The translations under genes were made by a program, and so were the position numbers. Under the pieces are notes generated by a model that was not told the origin of the DNA, made no database searches, and was given only the letters and a program-made list of their open reading frames with translations. A DNA stretch of 64,000 nucleotides, taken from NCBI GenBank assembly GCA_913063045.1, contig CAJXYM010000002.1, forward strand, positions 1 through 64,000, written 5' to 3'. Below are positions 41,101 to 48,885 of the stretch, piece by piece. The stretch's first letter is position 1, and the number at the start of each line of letters is the position of its first letter. The DNA comes from an uncultured Flavobacteriales bacterium. GTDB lineage: Bacteria > Bacteroidota > Bacteroidia > Flavobacteriales > BACL11.

Positions 41101-42561
41101 ATTGCTAAGTCTGCCAATTATAATTTAAATGATAATATAATTTATAGTTCTGGCGTAGATTCAGTTTTAGTTGCAGATGCAGTGATATTTCCTGATTCAG
41201 GTAATATCATAGTTGAAAAAGATGCAAACATTTTACCTCTTTTAAATTCAAAAATCATCACTAATAATTTAACTAGATATCATGTTTTTACAAATGCTAG
41301 CATAGATATTAAAAGTGCTAATAATTATTTAGCTAGTGGAGATTATGTTTATGAAAACGCTTTAAAAATCAAACAAAATGTTTTTTTTAATGATATTTCG
41401 GTTGATATAGATACTATTACAAATGCTATTGCTAATTTAACTGATTCTACTATTTTTAAACTTGATGATACTTTTGATTTTAAAGGAAATCTTAATCTAC
41501 ATGGCGATAGAAAAGATTTATCTTTTGATGGCTTCTTTAGGTTTGATCATAATTGCAATAGTTTTTCAAAAGAGTGGATTAAATTTAGCTCAGAAGTAGA
41601 TCCTTTTAATATTTCATTTGATTTAGATTCTGTAATCTATAATGATAATCAAGAGAAATTATCATCGGGAATTTATATGGGACTAGATTCAACTAATTTA
41701 TATTCTACTTTTTTAAGTACTAAAGATAGAGCAATAGACGCTGCGTTGTTGGAGGCAAAAAATAGAATAAGTTATAGTTTAACTACTTCTGAATTTAAAA
41801 TAGGTTTAAATGATTCTACGGAAAATTATTTTATTTTAAATAACGAGACTTGTGCAACTTATGGAGCAGGAAAAGTTGACTTAAATATAGATTTAGGTAG
41901 AATTGGTATTGAATCTATTGGTACTTTTTCAAATGATAATGATAATAAAAATCAAATTTTTTCTGGGTTCTTTATGTTAGATTTTCTTTTTTCAGACAAG
42001 GCAATGAAAGTAATGGCAGAAGATATTTTCTCAGCACCAGGTGACGATATATTTGAATATGATAATCAATATCAAAATAACTTACTTCGTCTTGTTGGTT
42101 CAGAGCAAAAGGATGAGCTAATGATTGATTTAGAAATGAATGATGAGTTTACTAAACTTCCTAAACAGATGAAATATACTCTATCATTTACAGATATTAC
42201 ATTTGAATGGAATAATAAGAAGAAGGCATATATTTCAAAAGGAGATATTGGTCTTGGTAATATTTTAGATAATCAAATACATGGTATTTTAGATGGTTAC
42301 ATTTTAATTGAAAAAGGGAGAAACTCTGATATTTTAACAATTTATCTTCAAACTGAATTTTATGATGAATATTACTTTGTTTATAAAAATGGCTTAATGC
42401 GAGCAGTTTCTACTAATCCAGATTTTAATTTAGCTATAAGTGATGTTAACGATAAAAATAGAAAGGCGGATCCTGTTAAAGGCAAAAAACCTTATCGTTA
42501 TATGCTTGCTCAGGATGATGCCCCTGAGAAGTTTGTTAAAAGAATCAAGAAGGAATTTTAA
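38116..42561 (+). CDS. Very large secreted beta-rich protein of unknown function
   Basis: 1481 residues beginning MVNVSFGKIKIFLFLLTVFCFF, a signal peptide cut near VKSQ (about 27). I do not recognise a named family. The body is almost entirely predicted beta strand, with many short alternating segments and recurrent Asp/Asn/Ser turns. A mixed helical patch (residues about 450-520, HPLILIMNYIEAKQETQFFVEDFAKYV, quoted across its length in two pieces here as start and end) interrupts it. The texture recalls periplasmic bridge proteins (AsmA/OstA-like), but no motif proves it. The ATG lies inside prmA (28-base overlap), and plsY follows 21 bases later, so it is part of a compact operon. Confidence 0.75.
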   Translation: MVNVSFGKIKIFLFLLTVFCFFSVKSQNKITKFSEDFNLFVDELSIVMNASDNSDLKDTYKSFKKISKSNSFSEDQKKNIIDIANLMLKKRLKAKPYFNEFLVSLSSVKLQNKGSSYVDNWLLINFQVLKKLPAKKLLMFFYFTSDLAKNNIIRSTKTTTWSISNENYSFAINDQGPYVVFSSSCQLTCMSNGDKLTVLETKGSYFPIINKWIGFGGKMDWSKKLLSPDSIFVQLNNYEIDTRTTTIKADSVSFNNKIMFKNIIKGVFIDKISKGKQVNNYPKFTSYSKEITIKNIYSNVDYRGGYKLQGKDFIADGGKFAQAKIIFNKNGKILFVANANKFILGGDNIKSPNVGIKIFFDNDSLYHGNLKFSFDNINRKLQLISNSKESVGAPMLNTYHQLNMNFELLQWNIDESIMTFGSLPGTSESVVNFESVDMYLESRFDQLQGIDQIHPLILIMNYIEAKQETQFFVEDFAKYVRFPLVQIQHYLMDLANKGFLFYDFSEERITVLPSLKRYVLAKSKQGDYDVIQFNSKISSPANLIVNAVLDIETKDLIIRGLNSIAVSDSQKVIFYPNGGEIKILKDRDFIFSGRIFAGNGRINLYGKDFNFKYQDFKVDLQKIDSVQLSVPILPIELDMYNNEKLTRVKTVIEAVTGEIVIDHPSNKSGLRKENFPEFPIFKSYNDSYVYYDQPSVYDGVYKRDNFSFHILPFEIDSIENYTSNGLWFAGTFESGGIFPVFKDTLKMQKDYSLGFTRETPDKGFDIYNGKAKYFNTINLSHNGLKGSGRLDYLTSTTYVKEMIFFPDSSNILANTFLLDQVSDGIEFPSVRNTTSYAHYQPYLNKMRIASLDNKFNFYDSLATFEGEILLQPIGLTGGGVMKLDLAEISSELFSYNSTWFKADVADLQVFEKNGDLAFLANNLRTNIDFPSREGLFFSNGLGSYVTLPANQFICYIDKLEWKMDEQKLKLSQSNETKNNGSRFISIHPNQDSLTFIAKSANYNLNDNIIYSSGVDSVLVADAVIFPDSGNIIVEKDANILPLLNSKIITNNLTRYHVFTNASIDIKSANNYLASGDYVYENALKIKQNVFFNDISVDIDTITNAIANLTDSTIFKLDDTFDFKGNLNLHGDRKDLSFDGFFRFDHNCNSFSKEWIKFSSEVDPFNISFDLDSVIYNDNQEKLSSGIYMGLDSTNLYSTFLSTKDRAIDAALLEAKNRISYSLTTSEFKIGLNDSTENYFILNNETCATYGAGKVDLNIDLGRIGIESIGTFSNDNDNKNQIFSGFFMLDFLFSDKAMKVMAEDIFSAPGDDIFEYDNQYQNNLLRLVGSEQKDELMIDLEMNDEFTKLPKQMKYTLSFTDITFEWNNKKKAYISKGDIGLGNILDNQIHGILDGYILIEKGRNSDILTIYLQTEFYDEYYFVYKNGLMRAVSTNPDFNLAISDVNDKNRKADPVKGKKPYRYMLAQDDAPEKFVKRIKKEF

Positions 42562-42582
42562 TCATTATATTGCGCGACTTTT

Positions 42583-43224
42583 ATGATTGAATTAGAATAT
42601 ATATTATTTATACTAACAGCCTATTTTGTTGGTGCTTTTCCTTCTGCAGTGCTTATCGGCAAGATATTTTATAAAGTTGATGTGCGAGAATATGGTAGCG
42701 GAAATGCAGGGGCTACAAATACATTTAGAGTTTTAGGAAAAAATGCAGGTATTCCGGTTTTATTTTTAGATGTTTTGAAAGGTTTTTTAGCTGTTAACTT
42801 AATAATATTTTTAGATAAAATCCCTTATTCATCCGAGGGTTTCTTTGAACTTCAACTTACTTTTGGGATTGCAGCTGTTTTAGGTCATCTTTTTCCTATA
42901 TATACTGGATTTAGAGGAGGTAAAGGCATAGCAACACTACTTGGGTTGCTCATTGCTATTCATCCCTCTGCTGCTGGATATTCTATAATTATTTTTACTA
43001 TTATTTTTTTGATATTTAAATATATTTCTCTTGCTTCTATTTTAGCATCTTTTGCTTTTCCAATTCTAATTTATTTATTGTCTGATTCAAGCCCTATATC
43101 ATTAATTATTTTTTCTATTTTTGTGCCACTATTAACAATAATAACTCACCAAAAAAATATTGAAAGGTTATTAATAGGTGAAGAAACTAAAGTTAATCTT
43201 TTTAAAACTCAAAAAAATGACTAA
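42583..43224 (+). CDS. plsY: Glycerol-3-phosphate acyltransferase PlsY
   Basis: 213 residues with about five membrane helices. PlsY acylates glycerol 3-phosphate from acyl-phosphate, the first step of phospholipid synthesis. Conserved motifs are GSGNAGATNTFRVLGKNAG, GHLFPIYTGFRGGKGIAT and FPSAVLIG near the start. The C-terminus (EETKVNLFK) is complete. The stop overlaps clpS by 8 bases. Confidence 0.95.
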   Translation: MIELEYILFILTAYFVGAFPSAVLIGKIFYKVDVREYGSGNAGATNTFRVLGKNAGIPVLFLDVLKGFLAVNLIIFLDKIPYSSEGFFELQLTFGIAAVLGHLFPIYTGFRGGKGIATLLGLLIAIHPSAAGYSIIIFTIIFLIFKYISLASILASFAFPILIYLLSDSSPISLIIFSIFVPLLTIITHQKNIERLLIGEETKVNLFKTQKND

Positions 43225-43489
43225 TAAATCTGATAGTGGTGCAGGTAAAATCAACAAAAAAAGTGTTGTTTTTAAAACTTTATATTTAATTGATGATGAT
43301 TTTAATAGCTTTGATCATGTTATAGATTGTCTTGTTGCTATTTGTGATCATTCACCAATTCAAGCAGAACAATCTGCTTTACTTACACATCATAAAGGAA
43401 GATGTGATATTTTAAAAGGTGAGATTGAAGATCTAGAGCCTATGAAGGAAGACTTACTTCTTTATGGTTTATATGTTGAAATTATTTAA
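43217..43489 (+). CDS. clpS: ATP-dependent Clp protease adaptor ClpS
   Basis: 90 residues from the ATG at 43217 (MTNKSDSGAGKINKK). An in-frame start 39 bases upstream adds a Lys/Leu extension inside plsY and was rejected. ClpS hands N-degron substrates to ClpA. The core LIDDDFNSFDHVIDCLVAIC and THHKGRCDI match the N-degron pocket and ClpA-contact helix of the family (NDDxNTFxxV, HxxG). Confidence 0.9.
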   Translation: MTNKSDSGAGKINKKSVVFKTLYLIDDDFNSFDHVIDCLVAICDHSPIQAEQSALLTHHKGRCDILKGEIEDLEPMKEDLLLYGLYVEII

Positions 43490-43510
43490 ACTATTTATTT
43501 TAATTTTATT

Positions 43511-43584
43511 GGCTTTGTAGCTTAACTGGATAGAGCACCTGATTACGAATCAGGAGGTTAGGGGTTCGAATCCCTTCAGAGTCA
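43511..43584 (+). tRNA. tRNA-Arg (anticodon ACG)
   Basis: The acceptor GGCTTTG pairs with CAGAGTC with two G-U pairs; discriminator A. The anticodon stem CCTGA/TCAGG holds loop TTACGAA with ACG at 43545-43547, whose A34 is normally edited to inosine by TadA. No CCA is encoded. Confidence 0.95.
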
Positions 43585-43647
43585 CAATAAGATCCTTAAT
43601 AGTCTGAGGTTTTTATTTACAAATGAATGATTTTCTATTTACTAGCA

Positions 43648-44973
43648 TTATTTATGTATTTCATCATAATTAAGATTATTAAAATTACCTGAACTCATCA
43701 TTAATAGATTTTTATCTGATAAGTTGATTGATTTAAGATGATTCTCTAATTTTTTAGAGCTACTAAATACCTTTAGATTTTTCTTGTTAAAAGATTCTTT
43801 AATTTTTTTTTCATTTATAGGTTTTAGTCCTTTATGCTCAATAGCTTCTTTACTAAAATATACTATTGCTTGATCAGCCTCCTGCATAGTGCCATTATAC
43901 TGCTCTAGAAATTTACTGTTTAGACTACTAAATGTATGTAATTCCATACATGCTATAAGTTGTCTATTTTTAAATTGATACTTCATAGCCTTGATTGTTG
44001 CCATTAATTTTGATGGTGAATGAGCAAAATCTTTGTAAATGGATGAGTTATTAGTTTTTTTTATTAATTCTAGCCTATTCGAGGCTCCACTAAATGATTG
44101 AATATTATTCAAGAAATCTTCCTCTTTAATCTCAAGTTCTTTACATACTAGCATTGCTGCTCTTAGATTTTGGAGATTATGATTGCCAAAAATTTGTAAT
44201 GCTTTGTTATTAATATATGTGATACCATCTTTTATTTTATTGTCTGGAGTTTTATAGCTAATCATTTTACATGTACTACTTTCTTTTGATAGCTTTTTTA
44301 GCTCTATATCCTCTTCACAATATATTAATGTTTCTTTGACCATATTTTTGAAAATTCTAAATTGGTCTAAATAGTTTTCAAAAGTTGGGAATACGTTAAT
44401 GTGATCCCATGCGATACCACTTAAAACGGCTATATGTGGTTTATATAAATGAAATTTTGGTCTTCTGTCTATTGGTGAGGATAAATACTCATCTCCCTCT
44501 AAAATGATAATTGGAGCATTCTTAGTAAGTTTAACCATTACATCAAAACCTTTTAATTGAGCCCCTACCATATAGTCACATTCAATATTTAAATTTTGTA
44601 ATACATGTAATACCATGGCAGTAATTGAGGTTTTTCCATGACTTCCTCCTATTACAACTCTTTTTTTATTTTTACTTTGCTCATAAATATATTCGGGGTA
44701 AGAGAAGATGTTTAAGTTTAATTCTTTTGCTTTTAATAATTCAGGGTTATCTTTTTTTGCGTGCATTCCTAAAATAATTGCATCAATATCCTGGTTTATT
44801 ATTTTTGGGTTCCACCCAATTTTTTTTGGTAAAAGATTCTCCTTTGCTAATCTACTTTTTGATGGCTCAAAAATTTGATCATCTGATCCAGAAACTTCGT
44901 ATCCTTTATGGTGTAGAGCTAAGCCAAGATTATGCATTGCGCTTCCTCCAATAGCTATTAAATGTATTCTCAT
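43648..44973 (-). CDS. mpl: Mpl-type Mur ligase (UDP-MurNAc:tripeptide ligase)
   Basis: 441 residues, MurC-like. The N-terminal MRIHLIAIGGSAMHNLGLAL is the UDP-binding GxGxxxM-type loop, IGGSHGKTSITAMV is the ATP loop (about residue 108-121), and ILEGDEYLSSPID has the Mpl-type Glu-Asp-Glu rather than MurC's. SGASNRLELI and KDFAHSPSKLMATI fit Mpl. Mpl re-uses murein tripeptide in peptidoglycan recycling. It is divergent from the MBL hydrolase. Confidence 0.85.
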   Translation of the reverse strand: MRIHLIAIGGSAMHNLGLALHHKGYEVSGSDDQIFEPSKSRLAKENLLPKKIGWNPKIINQDIDAIILGMHAKKDNPELLKAKELNLNIFSYPEYIYEQSKNKKRVVIGGSHGKTSITAMVLHVLQNLNIECDYMVGAQLKGFDVMVKLTKNAPIIILEGDEYLSSPIDRRPKFHLYKPHIAVLSGIAWDHINVFPTFENYLDQFRIFKNMVKETLIYCEEDIELKKLSKESSTCKMISYKTPDNKIKDGITYINNKALQIFGNHNLQNLRAAMLVCKELEIKEEDFLNNIQSFSGASNRLELIKKTNNSSIYKDFAHSPSKLMATIKAMKYQFKNRQLIACMELHTFSSLNSKFLEQYNGTMQEADQAIVYFSKEAIEHKGLKPINEKKIKESFNKKNLKVFSSSKKLENHLKSINLSDKNLLMMSSGNFNNLNYDEIHK

Positions 44974-45020
44974 TTTTATGATAAAAATTCAATATAAATT
45001 TACTTATAAATCAACTTTAT

Positions 45021-45028
45021 TATCTTTG
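45021..45028 (+). promoter_or_regulatory. -7 promoter element for the MBL-fold gene
   Basis: TATCTTTG is a perfect TAnnTTTG match followed by G, 20 bases before the ATG. The -33 element is not clear. Confidence 0.55.
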
Positions 45029-45048
45029 GACTATTAAAAATTACTAAC

Positions 45049-45888
45049 ATGAAATTGTACACAATAGATACTGGATATTTTAAACTTGATGGAGGAGCAA
45101 TGTTTGGTGTTGTACCAAAAGTTTTATGGAGTAGAACTAATCCTGCAGATGATAAAAATCTATGTCCTTGGGCTATGCGTTCTTTGTTAATTGAAGATAA
45201 GGGTAAATTAATTTTAATTGATAATGGAATAGGAGATAAACAAGATGATAAATTTTTAAAACATTATTATTTACATGGTGATGTTACTCTTAACTCTTCT
45301 TTGAATAATCTTGGGTTCTCAACAGATGACATTACAGATGTATTTTTATCTCATTTACATTTTGATCATTGTGGAGGTAGTGTTAAATGGAATAATGATA
45401 GAACATCTTTTGAAATGTCTTTTAAGAATGCTAAATATTGGAGTAATGAGGATCACTGGGCTCATGCTATTAAACCTAATTATCGTGAAAAAGCTTCTTT
45501 CCTAAAAGAAAATATTATTCCAATTCAAGAGAGTGGGCATTTAAATTTTTTAAAAAAAGATACTAAGTTTCTAAATCGCTTTGATGTTCTTTTAGTTGAC
45601 GGACATACAGAATCACAAATGATTCCACATATTAAATATAAAAATAGGACTATTGTTTTTGCTGCTGACCTATTGCCTAGTACTGGTCATATCCCATTGG
45701 CTTATGTAATGGGCTATGATACTCAACCATTAAAAACTTTGAATGAAAAAGCTAAATTTTTGAAAGTTGCTGCTGATAATAATTACATCATTTTTTTACA
45801 ACATGATAATTATAATGAGTGTTGCACAGTTAAACACTCTGAAAAAGGAATTATTCTTGATAAAACTTTTAGTTTATCAGAGATTTAA
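45049..45888 (+). CDS. MBL-fold metallo-hydrolase
   Basis: 279 residues. The metal-binding HxHxDH motif is SHLHFDHCGG (about residues 103-112). A later Asp/His set is in LLVDGHTESQM and FAADLLPSTGH, and ILLQHD-like FLQHDN lies near the end. The layout resembles the lactonase-like (AiiA/YtnP) branch, but the substrate cannot be assigned from these motifs. The end overlaps the small convergent LiaI-like gene by 3-4 bases. Confidence 0.88.
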   Translation: MKLYTIDTGYFKLDGGAMFGVVPKVLWSRTNPADDKNLCPWAMRSLLIEDKGKLILIDNGIGDKQDDKFLKHYYLHGDVTLNSSLNNLGFSTDDITDVFLSHLHFDHCGGSVKWNNDRTSFEMSFKNAKYWSNEDHWAHAIKPNYREKASFLKENIIPIQESGHLNFLKKDTKFLNRFDVLLVDGHTESQMIPHIKYKNRTIVFAADLLPSTGHIPLAYVMGYDTQPLKTLNEKAKFLKVAADNNYIIFLQHDNYNECCTVKHSEKGIILDKTFSLSEI

Positions 45889-46058
45889 TCTTTTCTAAAG
45901 TCTCTATATAATTTTTCTGCTCCAATCCAAATTAATATTACAGGCCAATAGGTTGTAATAAGATCTCTTATCGAAATGTTTACATAGCCTAGATTGTCCA
46001 AGAGAAACATTATCCCTAGAGCAATTAAAAATAATGATAAACCAATACTTTTACTCAT
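45885..46058 (-). CDS. Very small LiaI/LiaF-like (DUF5668) membrane protein
   Basis: A 57-residue gene found by reading the gap on the minus strand: it begins MSKSIGLSLFLIALGIMFLL and ends ITTYWPVILIWIGAEKLYRD plus FRKD. Two hydrophobic helices separated by a short turn and the TYWPVILIWIG motif are typical of the LiaI/LiaF-like transmembrane region, associated with envelope-stress sensing in Firmicutes and found widely in Bacteroidota. Its stop overlaps the MBL gene's end. Confidence 0.75.
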   Translation of the reverse strand: MSKSIGLSLFLIALGIMFLLDNLGYVNISIRDLITTYWPVILIWIGAEKLYRDFRKD

Positions 46059-46059
46059 C

Positions 46060-46094
46060 TTTGAAAAATTAATTTAAAGTTATACTTACTTTTG
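46060..46094 (+). promoter_or_regulatory. Promoter for ettA
   Basis: TACTTTTG at 46087-46094 is a perfect -7 element, and TTTG at 46060-46063 is a possible -33 element with a long 23-base spacer. The ATG is 24 bases downstream. Confidence 0.55.
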
Positions 46095-46117
46095 TAGAAC
46101 AAATAAACAAAAAATAA

Positions 46118-47806
46118 ATGTCAGAAGATAAAAAAGTAATTTTTTCAATGGTTGGTCTCTCTAAATCATTCAATAATAATAATAAACAGGTCTTAAAAGA
46201 TATTTACTTATCTTTTTATTACGGAGCTAAAATTGGAGTCATTGGACTTAATGGTTCGGGAAAATCTACTCTCTTGAAAATTATTGCTGGTTTAGATAAA
46301 TCTTATCAAGGTGAAGTGCATTTTTCTGAAGGATATAAAGTTGAATACTTAGAACAAGAACCTGCTTTAGATGAATCTAAAACTGTAATTGAAATTGTTA
46401 GAGAAGGAATGCAAGAATCAGTAGATGTACTTGATGAGTATAATCAGATTAATGATAAATTTGGTTTGCCTGAATATTATGAGAATCAGGACAAAATGGA
46501 TGCGTTAATGAAAAGACAAGGAGAGCTTCAAGATCAAATTGATGCTTTAGATGCTTGGGATTTAGATACAAAATTAAATATTGCTATGGATGCACTAAGG
46601 TGTCCAGAACCTGATACAAGTGTTTCAGTTCTTTCGGGAGGAGAAAGAAGAAGAGTAGCATTATGTAGAATATTATTAAAAGAACCTGAGATATTACTTT
46701 TAGATGAACCTACCAATCATTTAGATGCTGAATCTGTAATGTGGCTTGAGCAACACCTCGCGCAGTATAAGGGTACTGTGATTGCTATTACTCACGATAG
46801 ATATTTCCTTGATAATGTAGCAGGATGGATTTTAGAATTAGACAGAGGAGAAGGTATTCCTTGGCAGGGAAATTACTCTTCTTGGCTTGATCAAAAGTCT
46901 AAAAGACTTGCTAAGGAAGAGAAGACAGAGAGTAAAAGAAGAAAAACTTTAGAAAGAGAACTTGAATGGGTAAGAATGTCTCCAAAAGGAAGACGGACTA
47001 AATCCAAATCTAGATTAAATAATTATGAAAAGCTGTTACAAGATCAATCAAAAGATGGCGAAGAAAAAATAGAATTATATATTCCCCCAGGACCAAGATT
47101 AGGAAATAACGTTATTGATGCTGTTAATGTTTCTAAGGGCTTTGGTGATAAATTATTATATGAAAATTTAGAGTTTAAGCTTCCTCCTGCAGGAATTGTT
47201 GGTATTATTGGGCCTAATGGAGCAGGGAAAACAACTCTTTTTAGAATGATAATGGAACAAGAAAATCCAGATACTGGAGATTTTAATATTGGTGATACTG
47301 TAAAGATTGCCTACGTTGACCAACAACATACTGCTATTGATCTAAACAAAACAATTTGGGAACAAATTACAGATGGACAGGAGCAAATAACAGTTGGAGG
47401 CAAGTTAATGAACTCTCGTGCTTATGTTGCCAAATTTAATTTTAACGGTTCTGATCAGAATAAAAAAGTTGGTGTTTTATCTGGAGGAGAGAGAAATAGA
47501 CTTCATCTTGCTTTAACATTAAGACAAGAGGCTAATGTTCTTCTTTTAGATGAGCCTACAAATGATTTAGATGTGAATACTTTAAGAGCTCTGGAAGAAG
47601 GTTTAGAAGGCTTTGGAGGTTGTGCAGTTATTATTTCTCATGACAGATGGTTTTTAGACAGAGTATGTACACATATCTTGGCTTTTGAGGGAGATTCTTC
47701 AGTTTACTACTTTGAAGGAGGATATTCTGATTATGAAGAAAACAAGAAAAAAAGATTAGGAGATGTTACTCCAACTAGAATCAAGTATAAGAAATTAAAG
47801 CATTAA
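46118..47806 (+). CDS. ettA: Energy-dependent translational throttle protein EttA (ABC-F)
   Basis: 562 residues with two ABC ATPase domains and no membrane helices. Walker A motifs are GLNGSGKST (about 43-51) and GPNGAGKTT (about 363-371), signatures are LSGGERRRVALCR and LSGGERNRLHLAL, and Walker B motifs are LLLDEPTNHLD and LLLDEPTNDLD. The linker has SPKGRRTKSKSRLNNYE, the P-site-interaction motif. EttA binds the E site of ribosomes and gates the first peptide bond by energy status. It is convergent with the LptF/G gene. Confidence 0.94.
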   Translation: MSEDKKVIFSMVGLSKSFNNNNKQVLKDIYLSFYYGAKIGVIGLNGSGKSTLLKIIAGLDKSYQGEVHFSEGYKVEYLEQEPALDESKTVIEIVREGMQESVDVLDEYNQINDKFGLPEYYENQDKMDALMKRQGELQDQIDALDAWDLDTKLNIAMDALRCPEPDTSVSVLSGGERRRVALCRILLKEPEILLLDEPTNHLDAESVMWLEQHLAQYKGTVIAITHDRYFLDNVAGWILELDRGEGIPWQGNYSSWLDQKSKRLAKEEKTESKRRKTLERELEWVRMSPKGRRTKSKSRLNNYEKLLQDQSKDGEEKIELYIPPGPRLGNNVIDAVNVSKGFGDKLLYENLEFKLPPAGIVGIIGPNGAGKTTLFRMIMEQENPDTGDFNIGDTVKIAYVDQQHTAIDLNKTIWEQITDGQEQITVGGKLMNSRAYVAKFNFNGSDQNKKVGVLSGGERNRLHLALTLRQEANVLLLDEPTNDLDVNTLRALEEGLEGFGGCAVIISHDRWFLDRVCTHILAFEGDSSVYYFEGGYSDYEENKKKRLGDVTPTRIKYKKLKH

Positions 47807-47808
47807 AA

Positions 47809-48885
47809 TTATTTTGGAGCAATTTTTAGTTGATACATACCAATTGCCATAAAAATAATATTTGGTATCCAAACAGCGACTAAAGGAGATAGGTTTCCGT
47901 TTATGGCAAACGTTGTTGATACTTGCATAAATAGTATGTAAGAGAAACTAAGAATAATTCCAATTCCAAGATTAAGACCTATGCCTCCCTTTATTTTTTT
48001 GCTTCCAATAGCTACTGCAATAATTGTTAAAATAATTGAAGAAAATGGAAAAGCGATCCTTTTATGTTTTTCTATCTTATGATTTACTATTTGTTCTTTT
48101 CCTTTTATTTCTTCTTGCTTAATATATTTATTGAGTTCTAACATTCCCATAGTTTCAACTAATTTATTTGTTTTAGCAAAATCTATGGGAAATAAATTTA
48201 TTGAAGTATCTAATTTTATGCCTTGATTAATAATCTCTTTATAATCATAATATTCTCTTATAGTGTAGTCATTTAACGTCCAGCTCTTTGAAATTGTATC
48301 GAACTTTATATAGTTAGCGCTTAGTTTAGAGATTAGCTTACCATTATTGAAATTTTCTAGAGTAAATTTATACCCTATGTTTCTTGTTCTGTTATAGCTT
48401 TCTAAATAAATATATTGATCAGGCTTTATCTGAAGATGAATATTTTTTATTCTAACAATTTTTCTTTTTTTAAGATATTTATTTTCAAAATCAATTCTTG
48501 TTTTATTAGATTCTGGAACAATAAAATTGCCAAATACAAAAGATACTAATGTTATAAATGAAGCTGCCATTAAAAAAGGAAGTAGCAATCTGTTAAAACT
48601 CATTCCACTATTTAATATAGCTATTATCTCAGTATTTTGAGCCATTTTTGAGGTAAAAAATATGACTGAAATAAAAATAAATAATGGAATAAAAAGATTT
48701 ATAAAATAAGGAATGAAATTAAGATAATAATCAAAGATAATTTTGCTAATACTTACGTCGTTTTCTAAAAAGTCATCAATTTTTTCTGATATATCAAAAA
48801 TTATTACAATTAGAATAATTAAAGAAATTGTAAAAAAAAATGTGCTTAAAAATTTCTTGATGATATACCAATCAATCTTTTTCAT
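47809..48885 (-). CDS. LptF/LptG-family lipopolysaccharide export permease
   Basis: 358 residues. Three N-terminal and three C-terminal membrane helices flank a periplasmic jellyroll domain (about residues 120-260), the YjgP/YjgQ layout. MKKIDWYIIKKFLSTFFFT, MAQNTEIIAILNSGMSF and the GIGIILSFSYILF segments are family-like. LptF/G with LptB power lipopolysaccharide transport to LptC. It lies directly after tgt (next base), the usual arrangement in Bacteroidota. Whether it is the F or G paralogue is not decided. Confidence 0.9.
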   Translation of the reverse strand: MKKIDWYIIKKFLSTFFFTISLIILIVIIFDISEKIDDFLENDVSISKIIFDYYLNFIPYFINLFIPLFIFISVIFFTSKMAQNTEIIAILNSGMSFNRLLLPFLMAASFITLVSFVFGNFIVPESNKTRIDFENKYLKKRKIVRIKNIHLQIKPDQYIYLESYNRTRNIGYKFTLENFNNGKLISKLSANYIKFDTISKSWTLNDYTIREYYDYKEIINQGIKLDTSINLFPIDFAKTNKLVETMGMLELNKYIKQEEIKGKEQIVNHKIEKHKRIAFPFSSIILTIIAVAIGSKKIKGGIGLNLGIGIILSFSYILFMQVSTTFAINGNLSPLVAVWIPNIIFMAIGMYQLKIAPK

